Assembly (NCBI GenBank): GCA_027484145.1
Contig: JAIXUH010000002.1
Span: forward strand, 1,028,294-1,092,293
DNA: 64,000 nucleotides
Reading direction: 5' to 3'
Source of the DNA: Rhodobacter sp.
GTDB lineage: Bacteria; Pseudomonadota; Alphaproteobacteria; Rhodobacterales; Rhodobacteraceae
The first letter of the stretch is position 1. Each line of letters begins with the position of its first letter. A program made the translations under genes and the position numbers. Positions 36,203 through 48,801 of the stretch are shown in pieces. The notes under the pieces were generated by a model. It saw only the letters and a program-made list of their open reading frames with translations. It made no database searches and had not been told where the DNA came from.

Positions 36203-37873
36203 ATGCCATGGGACCGTGCCCGCCTTGCGCTTGCCGTGCTGGCCGTAGACCCGACCGGGTTGCGCGGTCTGTGGCTGCGCGCGCGCGCCTGTCCCGTGCG
36301 TGATCTGGTGACGGATGCGCTGACTGCCCTGCCGCTGTCCCTGCGGCGGCTGCACTGCGGCATCGGCGACGAAGCGCTGTTTGGCGGCCTTGATCTGGCA
36401 AATACGCTGGCTGCCGGGCGCCCAGTGATGCGTCCGGGTCTGCTGGACCGTCCGGCGGCCCTGATCCTGCCCATGGCCGAGCGGTGCCCGCCGGGTCTGG
36501 CCGCACGTCTGGCGCTGGCGCTGGATGGTGGTCGGCACAGCCTTGTCGCGCTGGATGAAGCGGCGGATGCAGACGAAACGCTGCCTGCCGCGATGGCTGA
36601 CAGGTTGGGCCTGTTCATCAACCTTGATGGCGCGCGCCTGCCCGATGATCCCGACCTGACCACCCCGATGGCAGAAGTTCTGGCAGCACGACAGGTGCTC
36701 TCACACGTGACGCTGCCGCGGCAGGGCCTGACGGCGCTGGTGGCCACGGCGGCAGAACTGGGCATCACCTCGCCGCGCGCGCCGCTTTTGGCGCTGGCTG
36801 CTGCGCGGGCCGTGGCCGCCCTAGCCGGGCGATCCGCGGTCAGCGCCGATGATCTGACCCGTGCGGCCGAGCTGGTCTATGCCCACCGTGCCGCCCCGGC
36901 GGCCGCCGAGGCCCCGCAACCCCCGCTGCCGGACGAAGCCCCGCCCCCGCCTGACATCGGGCAGGACGAGGCCAAAGCCGAACCACAAGACGGCATTCCG
37001 CTTGAGATTCTGGTGGATGCCGTGCGCGCCAGCCTGCCGGATTCGCTGTTGCGCCAACTGGCGGTCGGGCGGGCGGATCGCGCGGCCAAAGGGGCCAGCG
37101 GCACCGGATCGGTCAAGGCGGGCAACCGCCACGGTCGCCCTCTGCCCTCGCGCCACGGTAAGCCGGAAAATGGCGCGCGGCTGGATATCGTGGCCACGCT
37201 GCGGGCTGCTGCCCCGTGGCAAACCGTACGCCGGACCGAACGCCCCGATGCCCCCGAAGGCGGGCTGTTGCTGGCCACGTCGGATTTCCGCCTGCGCCGC
37301 AGCAAGGAAATGTCGGACCGCGTGCTGATTTTTGCGGTCGATGCCTCGGGCTCGTCCGCCGTGGCGCGTCTGGCCGAAGCCAAGGGCGCGGTTGAATTGC
37401 TGCTGGCCGAAGCCTATAGCCGCCGCGACCATGTGGCGCTGTTGTCGTTTCGCGGCGCGCGGGCCGAACTGATCCTGCCGCCGACCCGCAGCCTTGTGCA
37501 GACCAAGATGCGCCTGCGCGGCCTGCCCGGAGGTGGCGGCACGCCGTTGGCATCGGCGCTGGAACTGGCCTTGTTGACGGCGCGGCGCGCAAGGGCGCGG
37601 GGCATGACCCCGACGATTGCGCTTTTGACCGACGGGCGCGGCAATATCGCGCTGGACGGATCGGCCAACCGTGAACGCGCCGAAGGCGATGCGCTGACGC
37701 TTGCCCGCGCGATCCGGGCGGCAGGCACGCCCGCCGTGGTGATCGACGTGTCGAACCGGCCCCAGCCAAAACTGGCGGAACTGGCGCTTGGCATGGCCGC
37801 CCGTTATGTGGCCCTGCCCCGCGCGGGGGCCGCGCGCATTGCGGCCACGCTGGGTGCAGCCCTCGAGGCATAG
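36203..37873 (+). CDS. bchD: magnesium chelatase subunit D
   Basis: BchD is the platform subunit of Mg-chelatase. The 556-residue protein has an N-terminal AAA+-like domain without a working Walker A, an acidic Pro-rich linker (around residues 232-265, PPLPDEAPPPPD) and a C-terminal VWA domain from about residue 370 with MIDAS motif DASGSS. ATG 36203 follows the bchI stop directly. Confidence 0.95.
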   Translation: MPWDRARLALAVLAVDPTGLRGLWLRARACPVRDLVTDALTALPLSLRRLHCGIGDEALFGGLDLANTLAAGRPVMRPGLLDRPAALILPMAERCPPGLAARLALALDGGRHSLVALDEAADADETLPAAMADRLGLFINLDGARLPDDPDLTTPMAEVLAARQVLSHVTLPRQGLTALVATAAELGITSPRAPLLALAAARAVAALAGRSAVSADDLTRAAELVYAHRAAPAAAEAPQPPLPDEAPPPPDIGQDEAKAEPQDGIPLEILVDAVRASLPDSLLRQLAVGRADRAAKGASGTGSVKAGNRHGRPLPSRHGKPENGARLDIVATLRAAAPWQTVRRTERPDAPEGGLLLATSDFRLRRSKEMSDRVLIFAVDASGSSAVARLAEAKGAVELLLAEAYSRRDHVALLSFRGARAELILPPTRSLVQTKMRLRGLPGGGGTPLASALELALLTARRARARGMTPTIALLTDGRGNIALDGSANRERAEGDALTLARAIRAAGTPAVVIDVSNRPQPKLAELALGMAARYVALPRAGAARIAATLGAALEA

Positions 37874-37876
37874 GGG

Positions 37877-38740
37877 ATGGACCCGCGCCATTTGCCACAG
37901 GACTGGCCGTTTCGGGCCAATGCCCGGCGCACGCGCGCGGGCACGCATGACTGGTGGGTCATCGACACAGGCCCGCGTGACGCGCCTGTTGTGCTGCTTT
38001 TGCATGGGGTCGGGGCGTCGGGCCACAGTTTTCGCCATCTGATCGCGCCCCTTTCCGACCGGTATCGGGTGGTGGTGCCAGATCTGCCGGGTCAGGGCTG
38101 CAGCCGCGCCGGCAGCCTGCGACGGCTGGGCCTTGACCCGATGGCCGAAGATATCTTGACCTTGTGCAAGACGCTGGATGTGAAACCGGCTGCGGTGATC
38201 GGCCATTCTGCCGGGGCGGCATTGGCGCTGCGCCTGTGCGAGATTGCGCCGCTGCGGACCGTAGTAGGTGTGAACGCGGCCCTTGGGGCGTTCGACGGGG
38301 CGGCGGGCCTGCTGTTTCCGGTTCTGGCGCAGGGTCTGGCGGCCGCCCCCTTTGCGGGCCGGGTGTTTTCGCGGCTGTTCGGATCATCGCGCGCGGTCGA
38401 CAAGTTGCTGGCCAGCACGGGATCAACCCTCACTCCGGCGGGGCGGGCCATGTATCTGCGGCTGGTGCAGAACCCCGCCCATATTGAAGGGGCCTTGGGC
38501 ATGATGGCGCAATGGAACCTTGACGGCTTGCTGCGCCGCCTGCCCCAGATCACCCAACCCGTGCTGCTGATTGCCGCCGAAGGTGACCGGACCGTGCCCT
38601 GCGATGTATCGCGCAAGGCGGCGGTGCGGTTGCCTGCCGCCGAACTGCGCCTGCTGCCCGGTCTGGGCCATCTGCCGCATGAGGAACTGCCGGATGGGCT
38701 GGCAAGTGTGATCCTGCCGTGGCTTGCCGACCGGATCTAG
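37877..38740 (+). CDS. bchO: BchO, alpha/beta hydrolase-fold magnesium chelatase accessory protein
   Basis: The 287-residue alpha/beta hydrolase carries the nucleophile elbow GHSAGA, oxyanion LHGVGASGHS and a C-terminal His in GLGHLPHE. BchO genes accompany bchID in purple bacteria; the role is not settled, though chelatase assistance or esterase activity has been proposed. The stop codon TAG 38738-38740 overlaps the idi stop on the other strand. Confidence 0.92.
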   Translation: MDPRHLPQDWPFRANARRTRAGTHDWWVIDTGPRDAPVVLLLHGVGASGHSFRHLIAPLSDRYRVVVPDLPGQGCSRAGSLRRLGLDPMAEDILTLCKTLDVKPAAVIGHSAGAALALRLCEIAPLRTVVGVNAALGAFDGAAGLLFPVLAQGLAAAPFAGRVFSRLFGSSRAVDKLLASTGSTLTPAGRAMYLRLVQNPAHIEGALGMMAQWNLDGLLRRLPQITQPVLLIAAEGDRTVPCDVSRKAAVRLPAAELRLLPGLGHLPHEELPDGLASVILPWLADRI

Positions 38741-39273
38741 CTGTTGGCGAAGGCCGGGCCAAAGATCATCTGGCGGTGTTCGGCCAAATAGATGCGCAGC
38801 CATGGGGTGAACTGCGCAGGGCTCTGTTCAACCTCGGTGGCCAATGTGTCCAGATCAACCCAGCGAGTGGCGCGCACTTCTTCGGGGTCGGGCGCAAGGC
38901 GCAGGTCGGCTTGCGCCTCGGCACAGAAAATCTCGACCAATTCATGCTCGATCAGTCCGCGCTGCACATCGGCGCGGTATTCCACCTGCCCGACATGCTG
39001 CAGCGTAAGGCCAGTGATGCCCAATTCCTCTGTCAGGCGGCGCTGCGCGCAGGTCGCGGCATTCTCGCCCCAATGCGGGTGGGTGCAGCAGGTATTCGTC
39101 CACAGGCCCGGCGTGTGATACTTGCCCATGGCGCGCTGTTGGAGCAGCACGCGCGGCCCATCGGTCACAAAGACCGAAATCGCCGGATGGCGCAGGCCAC
39201 GACGATGCGCCTCAAGCTTGTCCATCGGAACAAGCCGCCCTTCAACCCAGACTGGAATCAAGCCAACCATCAT
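38737..39273 (-). CDS. idi: isopentenyl-diphosphate delta-isomerase
   Basis: A 178-residue type I Nudix-fold isomerase that interconverts IPP and DMAPP, balancing precursors for carotenoid and phytyl chains. The catalytic Cys segment NTCCTHPHWGE and the Glu-bearing LVEIFCAEAQ are present. ATG 39273 overlaps the bchP stop (ATGA); a GTG two codons earlier is less likely. Confidence 0.94.
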   Translation of the reverse strand: MMVGLIPVWVEGRLVPMDKLEAHRRGLRHPAISVFVTDGPRVLLQQRAMGKYHTPGLWTNTCCTHPHWGENAATCAQRRLTEELGITGLTLQHVGQVEYRADVQRGLIEHELVEIFCAEAQADLRLAPDPEEVRATRWVDLDTLATEVEQSPAQFTPWLRIYLAEHRQMIFGPAFANS

Positions 39274-40463
39274 GACCACTTCGGTGAAACGATGCCCAAC
39301 AGATGCGCCACATTCTTGACGCCGATTTTCAGATGCGCCATCGGGCGCGCCTTGACCAGAGACTTGTTCATATAAGCCTCGAACGTCAGCTTTTGCACGT
39401 CGATATCATGGCACAGGCTGACAAAACGCTCGCGCCGTTCGTCACTGCGGTAATAGGCATCCTGCATCGACCGCAAGACCCGGAACACCGTGCCATGTTC
39501 GCGCATGAACATCTTGCGCGCCAGTTTCAGATCGCGCACGCGGCCCGACCGCAGGCAGGCCTGTGCCGCCGTCGCGGCCACCCGGCCCCCGGCCATGGCG
39601 TAAAAGATCCCCTCGCCCGAAGAGGGCGCGACGACGCCCGCCGCATCACCTGCCAACACCACATCGCGGCCATTGTCCCAGCGATCCAGCGGTTTCAGGG
39701 GAATGGGGGCGCCTTCGCGGCGTATGGTTTCGCAGCCCGACAGCCCCGACATGGCGCGCAGGGCGGCGGTGGCGACCTTCAGATCGACGCCATCCTTTTC
39801 GGTGCCCATGCCCACGCTGGCATTGGCCCCGTGCGGGAACACCCAGCCATAGAAATCGGGGCTGATGCGGCCATCATAGATCACGTCGCAACGTTTGGGA
39901 TCGTAATCGGCATTGGCAGCAAAGCCGCCTTCGGGGGCCTTGATGATTTCGTGATAGGCGATGACATACGGGATCTTGTCGCCGCCCGGCACTTCGGCCC
40001 GTGCTACGCCTGACCGCGCCCCATCGGCCCCGATGACCAGACAGGTCTGGCTGCGCTCTTCGCGGCCATCGGTCTTGTTGCGCCAGACTACATGAGTGCC
40101 CTTGCTGTCCCGCTCGACCCGCAGAAAGGTGCCGGTCAGACGCTCGGCCCCATGCATGGCCGCGCGGTCGCGCAGGTATTCGTCAAAATCCTCACGGTCC
40201 ACCATGCCGACATAGCCGCCTTCGATATGGATATCGACCGACCGCCCCGTGGGCGAAATCATGCGCGCAACATCGATACGGGCGACGATCAGATGATCGG
40301 GAATGGCGAAATCACGGATCGCACGGGGTGGAATGGCACCCCCGCAGGGCTTGATGCGGCCTGCCCGGTCCAGCAGGGCCACGCGATAGCCCGCGCGGGC
40401 CAGATCCTCGGCCGCTGTTGCCCCTGAGGGGCCACCGCCCACGACAAACACATCATAGCTCAT
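39270..40463 (-). CDS. bchP: geranylgeranyl bacteriochlorophyll reductase
   Basis: BchP reduces the geranylgeranyl tail of bacteriochlorophyll to phytyl. The 397-residue flavoprotein begins MSYDVFVVGGGPSGATAA and has the second FAD motif VVLAGDAAGVVAPSSGEGI. ATG 40463 is preceded by AGGAGA. It is followed by idi with an overlap and preceded after 1 nt by a PucC-like gene. Confidence 0.95.
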   Translation of the reverse strand: MSYDVFVVGGGPSGATAAEDLARAGYRVALLDRAGRIKPCGGAIPPRAIRDFAIPDHLIVARIDVARMISPTGRSVDIHIEGGYVGMVDREDFDEYLRDRAAMHGAERLTGTFLRVERDSKGTHVVWRNKTDGREERSQTCLVIGADGARSGVARAEVPGGDKIPYVIAYHEIIKAPEGGFAANADYDPKRCDVIYDGRISPDFYGWVFPHGANASVGMGTEKDGVDLKVATAALRAMSGLSGCETIRREGAPIPLKPLDRWDNGRDVVLAGDAAGVVAPSSGEGIFYAMAGGRVAATAAQACLRSGRVRDLKLARKMFMREHGTVFRVLRSMQDAYYRSDERRERFVSLCHDIDVQKLTFEAYMNKSLVKARPMAHLKIGVKNVAHLLGIVSPKWS

Positions 40464-40464
40464 G

Positions 40465-41760
40465 TCATTCTCCTGGTATGGCGGCGGGCAAGGGTGCATG
40501 CACCCGACCCCCGATGATGCGCAGGGCCATGGCGGCCGCGATCAGGAACAAAAACGCCTCGGCCAGGAACACCAGACCAAAGGCAGATGCATCGGGCAGC
40601 ACCAGCCGCAAAAGATCGACCGCCGCCGCACCGCTTAGGCCGCCAAACCCGGCGGCAAGGGCCTGCGCCGCGCCCCAAAGGCCCATGCGGGTGCCTTCGC
40701 GGGCCTGACGCCCCTCGCCCGCAAGGGCCATCATCGCGCCGATGGCCCCCACGGCAAAGATTCCGTTGAACAGGCCAAGGGCGATGACCGCCGCCTGCAA
40801 GAGGCCCGTATCGGTTTGCCCGATGGCCGCAATCGCGCCAAGCGCCGCCGCCGACCCAAGGCAGCCCGTCACCACCCAGCCGCGCAAGGTGCCGATGCCA
40901 AAGCCCGACAGCGCCACCCCTACGGCCAGCATGCCGACAAACACCCCACCGTTCTGCGCGCCCGACAATTGCGTCGACTGGCCGGGCGTATAGGCGAACA
41001 CCAGACCGGCATAGGGCTCAAGGATCAGTTCCTGCAGGAAATAGGCAGTCATCGACAGGAAGATGAAAATGGTAAAGGACCGTGCGCGCGGCTCGGCCCA
41101 GACCTCGGCCAGACCGGCGCGGAACGGGACGTGACCCGCCGCAAGGGCAGGCGCGCGCCCGGCCATGACCCTGCGTTCGATGCCCGCAACCGAAACAGCC
41201 GTCACCACCACGGCGCCTAGCGTGACCACGCTGACGATCCGCATCAGCAATCCGGGGGAATAGGGTGTCAGCAGGCCGCCGACGATGCCGGCGGTCAGCG
41301 CGATGCCGAAGATCATCATCAGCCAAGTGATGGTCGCTGCCGCCGCCCTGCGCCGCACATCCGTGGCGGTGGCCAAAAGCGCCAGAAGCGATGTGCCCGA
41401 GGCCCCGACCCCGCCCCCGATCATGGCATAGGCCAGAACCGAGGCCGCTATCCACAGCACCGGCGCATCTGGCATCATCACCACGGCAAGGGCCGCAAGC
41501 CACGCGCCGAAACCCAGCACCGCCATGCCGCCGATGATGAAACGCGTGCGATTGCCCTTGGTATCAGACCGGAAGCCCCAGTTTGGCCGGGTGATCTGAA
41601 TGCCGTAGTGCAGCGCCACCAAGGCACCGGGCACGACAGCGGGAAAGGCAAGTTCAACGACCATCAGGCGGTTCAGGGTGGATGTGGTCAGCACCACGAT
41701 CGCGCCAAGGCACATCTGCACCAGCCCCAGACGGACAATCTGGAACCACCCCAAAGTCAT
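40465..41760 (-). CDS. PucC/LhaA-family MFS protein between bchG and bchP (orf428-like)
   Basis: A 431-residue protein with about 12 TM helices, of the BCH1/PucC family, equivalent by position to orf428 of R. capsulatus. It shares the pattern of LhaA elsewhere in the cluster (LNRLMVVEL, RSDTKGNRTRFI). A role in bacteriochlorophyll or antenna protein delivery is inferred from the family. The start overlaps the bchG stop (ATGA). Confidence 0.88.
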   Translation of the reverse strand: MTLGWFQIVRLGLVQMCLGAIVVLTTSTLNRLMVVELAFPAVVPGALVALHYGIQITRPNWGFRSDTKGNRTRFIIGGMAVLGFGAWLAALAVVMMPDAPVLWIAASVLAYAMIGGGVGASGTSLLALLATATDVRRRAAAATITWLMMIFGIALTAGIVGGLLTPYSPGLLMRIVSVVTLGAVVVTAVSVAGIERRVMAGRAPALAAGHVPFRAGLAEVWAEPRARSFTIFIFLSMTAYFLQELILEPYAGLVFAYTPGQSTQLSGAQNGGVFVGMLAVGVALSGFGIGTLRGWVVTGCLGSAAALGAIAAIGQTDTGLLQAAVIALGLFNGIFAVGAIGAMMALAGEGRQAREGTRMGLWGAAQALAAGFGGLSGAAAVDLLRLVLPDASAFGLVFLAEAFLFLIAAAMALRIIGGRVHAPLPAAIPGE

Positions 41761-42656
41761 GCCATCCCCCGCAGGGCAAAGGCGGCAATCATCATACCGG
41801 CGACATAGAATACAACGCCTGTGCCATTATACCATGGCGCCTTGCCCTTCGGGTCGCGGAACAGCACGCGCATAGCAAAGATCTGCGCGATCAGCAGCGC
41901 CAGAATGGCAAGCGCATGATAGCCCGCGCCCCAGATCACCAAGAGCGCGATGACCACTGCCTGCGCCATGGCCATTACCGTACAGGCGATGCGCGCCGCC
42001 ACATCCGGCCCTAGCACCACGGGAAGCGAGCGCACGCCATGCTGGCGGTCGCCCTCCAGTGCCTTGAAATCATTGAGCGTCATGATGCCATGCGCCCCAA
42101 AGGCATAGAGCAGCGCGATCACCACCACCTCGAACCGGGGGGCCGCACCCAGCAGAACGGCAGCCCCGGTAAACCACGGCAGGCCCTCATAACTCAGCCC
42201 CACCAGCCCCGGCCCCCACCAGCCCGACCGTTTCAGCCGGATGGGTTCGGCCGAATAGGCCCAGGCCGCCAGCACGCCCACAACGGTGGCGCCAAATCCC
42301 CAAGGGCCAAGGAACCAGCCCATGGCAAGGCTGAGAACCGTCATGGCCAAGGCGATCCACAGGCCCCAACGGCCCGGAATGCGGCCCGACGGAATGGGGC
42401 GATGCGGTTCGTTGATGGCATCGACATGGCGGTCGCACCAATCATTGGCGGCCTGACTCATGCCGCAGACCACTGGCCCCGACAGGACCATGCCAAACAG
42501 CACCCACGACCAGTTCCCGGCCAGAGGCACGCCCGCCGACACAGATCCGCACAGATAGGCCCAGATCGGCGGAAACCACGTGATCGGCTTGATCAGCGTG
42601 AGCATCGCGCGCGGTTGCGGGTAAGATCGTGGCGTGAGGGTGAAGGTGGCTGTCAT
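41757..42656 (-). CDS. bchG: bacteriochlorophyll synthase
   Basis: BchG esterifies bacteriochlorophyllide a with geranylgeranyl diphosphate. The 299-residue UbiA-family membrane prenyltransferase has the first Asp motif NDWCDRHVD and a second around NDFKALEGD, with eight or nine TM helices. ATG 42656 has no SD sequence; the predicted promoter ends 7 nt upstream, so the mRNA may be leaderless. An internal Met18 (MLTLIKPITWF) is an alternative start. Confidence 0.95.
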   Translation of the reverse strand: MTATFTLTPRSYPQPRAMLTLIKPITWFPPIWAYLCGSVSAGVPLAGNWSWVLFGMVLSGPVVCGMSQAANDWCDRHVDAINEPHRPIPSGRIPGRWGLWIALAMTVLSLAMGWFLGPWGFGATVVGVLAAWAYSAEPIRLKRSGWWGPGLVGLSYEGLPWFTGAAVLLGAAPRFEVVVIALLYAFGAHGIMTLNDFKALEGDRQHGVRSLPVVLGPDVAARIACTVMAMAQAVVIALLVIWGAGYHALAILALLIAQIFAMRVLFRDPKGKAPWYNGTGVVFYVAGMMIAAFALRGMA

Positions 42657-42657
42657 G

Positions 42658-42728
42658 TGTCAATTACACAGGACATTGACCTGTCTGGCAAGCAATACAA
42701 TCGCCAAAGGTGTAAATTTTACCTGACA
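42658..42728 (-). promoter_or_regulatory. bchG promoter with three PpsR boxes
   Basis: Three TGT-N12-ACA boxes lie at 42658-42675, 42682-42699 and 42711-42728. On the minus strand TTGCCA (42691-42686) and TGTAAT (42668-42663) are 17 bp apart and make a good -35/-10 pair. Box 1 covers the -10 and box 2 the -35. The remaining 42729-42824 upstream holds only the ppsR 3' flank. Confidence 0.82.
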
Positions 42729-42824
42729 CATTGCAGAAGGCAATCAGTCAAGGCCGCATATGCGTTTCAGCCGCGCCATGGCAAAGCCCATGGGCGGGTC
42801 ATCAGCCGCTCGCTGCGGGCCATA

Positions 42825-44240
42825 TCAGTCGGTTTCCTTGCTGAGCAGCCCGAACTTGCGCAGTTTGACGTAAAGCGACTGGCGCGACAGACTCAGCAAC
42901 TCGGCCGCGGCGACGCGGTTGTTACCCGTCAGTTCCAGCGCAGTCTCGATGCACATTTTCTCAATGATTTCGGTGGTCTCGGCCACGATATCCTTCAACG
43001 TGGAATAGCCGACCAGTTCCATCACATTGCGCAGCCCCTCGTTTCCGGGCACGCCAGCGGGCCAACGCATCCCTTCCGAGGTGCTGGAATCGCGGATCAT
43101 CAGCCCGATGATGGGGTTGGCACGATCCTGGAAATAGCTGGCCGACAGTTCCACCGACACCTGCCCCGAATAATCCGTGTTCAGGCGGGTGGCATAGTGG
43201 CGCAGATGGCCCACGCGTTTGACGTTGTCCAGCAACACGCGCAGATCGACACTGCCGCGCGACAGGAATTCCGCAAAGGAACGGCCCGCCACGTGCGACA
43301 GGCTGGGGCTGTCGGTCAGGTTCAGGAAAGACTCGTTGGCCGCCTTGATGGTGCCGTCTGCGTCCAGAAACACGATGCTGTCGATTCCGTTGTGGAACAG
43401 ACGCCCCAGAATTTCGGTCATGTCGTCGTTCTGCGCCTTGGCACTTTCGGCAAGGTCGATTCGGCACAGCAACAGCTTGTCGCCCGCCGCGCGGAACATG
43501 GTTGAGCGGACCTGCACACGGCGCTTTGACCGGCGCACCGTCAGCTCGATCGGCCCCGCATTCTCGGCGCCCGACACATTTGCAAGGCTTTCCAGAAACT
43601 CGCCCCGGCGGCGGCCGTCAAATTCCTGCGCAATCGGCGCATCGACCAGATCGCTGCGCGAGGCACCGATCAGTTGTGTGGCCAGCGAGTTAAGGTCGAC
43701 AATCCGCCCCGAGGTCATCGAGATGATCATGATCGGTACGGGGCTGACTTCCATCAGCACGCGGTAGCGGGTTTCAAGCTCGCGCTGCGATTCGTAATCG
43801 CGTTCCAGTGCCAGTTGGGCATGCACCAGTTGCTGCTGCACTTCGGCCAAGGGCCGCAAGTCGCGCCCCACCATCAGGAACGACCCGTCACGATCCGTAC
43901 GTGAGATGAAGTAACGGATCGGAAACTCGAACTTTGTCTTGTCCGAATGGTTCAACTCCAACGCCGAAGGTGCCGACGGCGCGCTGTCGGTTTCAACCAG
44001 ACGCGCGCTCAGCTTGCGCCAGCTTTCCGGCGCAAAGATATCCTGCAATGACGCGCCCTGCCATTCGGCAACCTTTCCGCCCAAACCCATCTGCGGGTTC
44101 ACAAGGACGGACTCGACAATCATCTGTGGCGATACGACCAAAGCTAGGTCGCAGGCTGACGCGACAATATCGACCAGCAGGTCAGGCGATATCGCCGGTA
44201 GAGTGCCACGTCGAAGCACGTAGCGTCCATCTGATGTCAC
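42825..44240 (-). CDS. ppsR: transcriptional repressor PpsR (CrtJ)
   Basis: PpsR represses bch, crt and puc promoters under oxygen and in light. The 471-residue protein has an N-domain, two PAS domains (about 155-265 and 275-385) and a Fis-type helix-turn-helix at the end (NRVAAAELLSLSRQSLYVKL). Both redox-linked cysteines are present: Cys259 (LLLCRID) and Cys430 (EKMCIE) in the HTH. The start is GTG 44240 with AAGGAAGG before it. Its likely targets are the eleven boxes in this window. Confidence 0.96.
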   Translation of the reverse strand: MTSDGRYVLRRGTLPAISPDLLVDIVASACDLALVVSPQMIVESVLVNPQMGLGGKVAEWQGASLQDIFAPESWRKLSARLVETDSAPSAPSALELNHSDKTKFEFPIRYFISRTDRDGSFLMVGRDLRPLAEVQQQLVHAQLALERDYESQRELETRYRVLMEVSPVPIMIISMTSGRIVDLNSLATQLIGASRSDLVDAPIAQEFDGRRRGEFLESLANVSGAENAGPIELTVRRSKRRVQVRSTMFRAAGDKLLLCRIDLAESAKAQNDDMTEILGRLFHNGIDSIVFLDADGTIKAANESFLNLTDSPSLSHVAGRSFAEFLSRGSVDLRVLLDNVKRVGHLRHYATRLNTDYSGQVSVELSASYFQDRANPIIGLMIRDSSTSEGMRWPAGVPGNEGLRNVMELVGYSTLKDIVAETTEIIEKMCIETALELTGNNRVAAAELLSLSRQSLYVKLRKFGLLSKETD

Positions 44241-44275
44241 AGCGCAACCTTCCTTGGATGCAAAATACGGTCAGT

Positions 44276-45169
44276 CTAGCCCCCCATGCTTACTGCGTCA
44301 TGATCTCTCTTTCGATCAGTAAGTCCCATCATACTGATCGCCTCCTCGAGGTCATTCGTCACAATATCGGCATCGGTCATCGACAGAACCTCTCGGCCCA
44401 CCTCAACCGCTGCCCCACCGACCGCCACACGGAGCGTGCCTTTGCTTAGCGCGTGCAGGGTCTTTATCAGTTTCACAGAAATTTCAACCCTATCTGCGCT
44501 ACCAATCGAAACGAAAGCGCCATCGAAGCGACGCGAGGTCAAAAGAGATGCAAGTTCCGCCGGGGTAGGCGAAATTCGCAAGCATACCGAAATCCCACGG
44601 CGCCGCAGCCACCCGGTGGCCACCATCGCCCCCAGCGTGTGCTGCTCACCCGGCGGCACAAGCATCAGGACCATTCCACTGCCGGATAGACCATTGTCAT
44701 CCGCCACCCAGCCAAACCCGACATCCCGCAGCATTGCCTGCAGTCGGGCCACGCCGATCGTCACATCGGCGAACGAGGCCGTGTCATCTTCCCATGCTAC
44801 ACCAAGACGACGCGCGGCTTCAGGAATATAGCCGTCCGCGATGCGCGCCGGAGAAATCTTTGCCAGCCGAAAGGCGTCAGACATCGCTTCCATGGCCTGC
44901 GGGTCACTTGACGTGACAGTGTCTACCAAACGCGACAGCAGGGCATCTTGCAAGGCGACCTCGCCGCAGACTCTTTGCGCTGCAAGCCGCCCGATCACTT
45001 CAAGCGCCAGATTGAGGACGCCGCCAGAGGAATAACCGTCACCATCAGAACCATTGCCCACATCGCGCATGTGCTTCCCCGGACAGCAAGTCCGCAGGCG
45101 CCCTCGGTGAGTAGCACGAGCGGGAGTGACACGATAGTCATTCTCTACACCCTCCATGACACCCGACAT
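44276..45169 (-). CDS. ppaA: antirepressor PpaA/AerR, cobalamin-binding-like
   Basis: The 297-residue protein is by position and sequence the PpsR antirepressor. The C-terminal half is a B12-binding Rossmann-like domain (MVLMLVPPGEQHTLGAMVATGWLRRRGISV) that in AerR relatives binds cobalamin light-dependently; His in GEQHTLG is a candidate ligand. The start is unclear: ATG 45169, ATG 45157 and the internal ATG near 45070 all have poor SDs. A PpsR box lies just upstream, implying feedback. Confidence 0.87.
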   Translation of the reverse strand: MSGVMEGVENDYRVTPARATHRGRLRTCCPGKHMRDVGNGSDGDGYSSGGVLNLALEVIGRLAAQRVCGEVALQDALLSRLVDTVTSSDPQAMEAMSDAFRLAKISPARIADGYIPEAARRLGVAWEDDTASFADVTIGVARLQAMLRDVGFGWVADDNGLSGSGMVLMLVPPGEQHTLGAMVATGWLRRRGISVCLRISPTPAELASLLTSRRFDGAFVSIGSADRVEISVKLIKTLHALSKGTLRVAVGGAAVEVGREVLSMTDADIVTNDLEEAISMMGLTDRKRDHDAVSMGG

Positions 45170-45178
45170 CGGCAAAAA

Positions 45179-45196
45179 TGTCTAGGGAAATTGACA
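45179..45196 (-). promoter_or_regulatory. PpsR box upstream of ppaA
   Basis: TGTCTAGGGAAATTGACA is a TGT-N12-ACA match ten bp upstream of the ppaA start, so PpsR may repress the gene of its own antirepressor. Confidence 0.7.
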
Positions 45197-45318
45197 TCTG
45201 TTACATATTCCGCCGCTTTTTCCGCCTAAATGTCTGATTGGCAATTGATAAATGCGTTACTGTTGCGCTCGCGCGGGGCTGGCCGCTCCAAAAATGGCAG
45301 ATTCGTTTGACGCCAATG

Positions 45319-45336
45319 TGTAAGTTTGTGTTGACA
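45319..45336 (+). promoter_or_regulatory. PpsR box in the bchF promoter
   Basis: TGTAAGTTTGTGTTGACA fits TGT-N12-ACA and contains a TTGACA -35; TAACCT 16 bp later is a possible -10. A weaker half-match (TGT-N12-CAG, 45347-45364) follows. It would control the long bchFNBHLM-lhaA-puh operon. The rest of 45197-45395 shows nothing else. Confidence 0.75.
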
Positions 45337-45367
45337 CTCCAGCCCCTGTAACTAACCTAAGCAGTAA

Positions 45368-48790
<3,423 letters not shown>

Positions 48791-48801
<11 letters not shown>

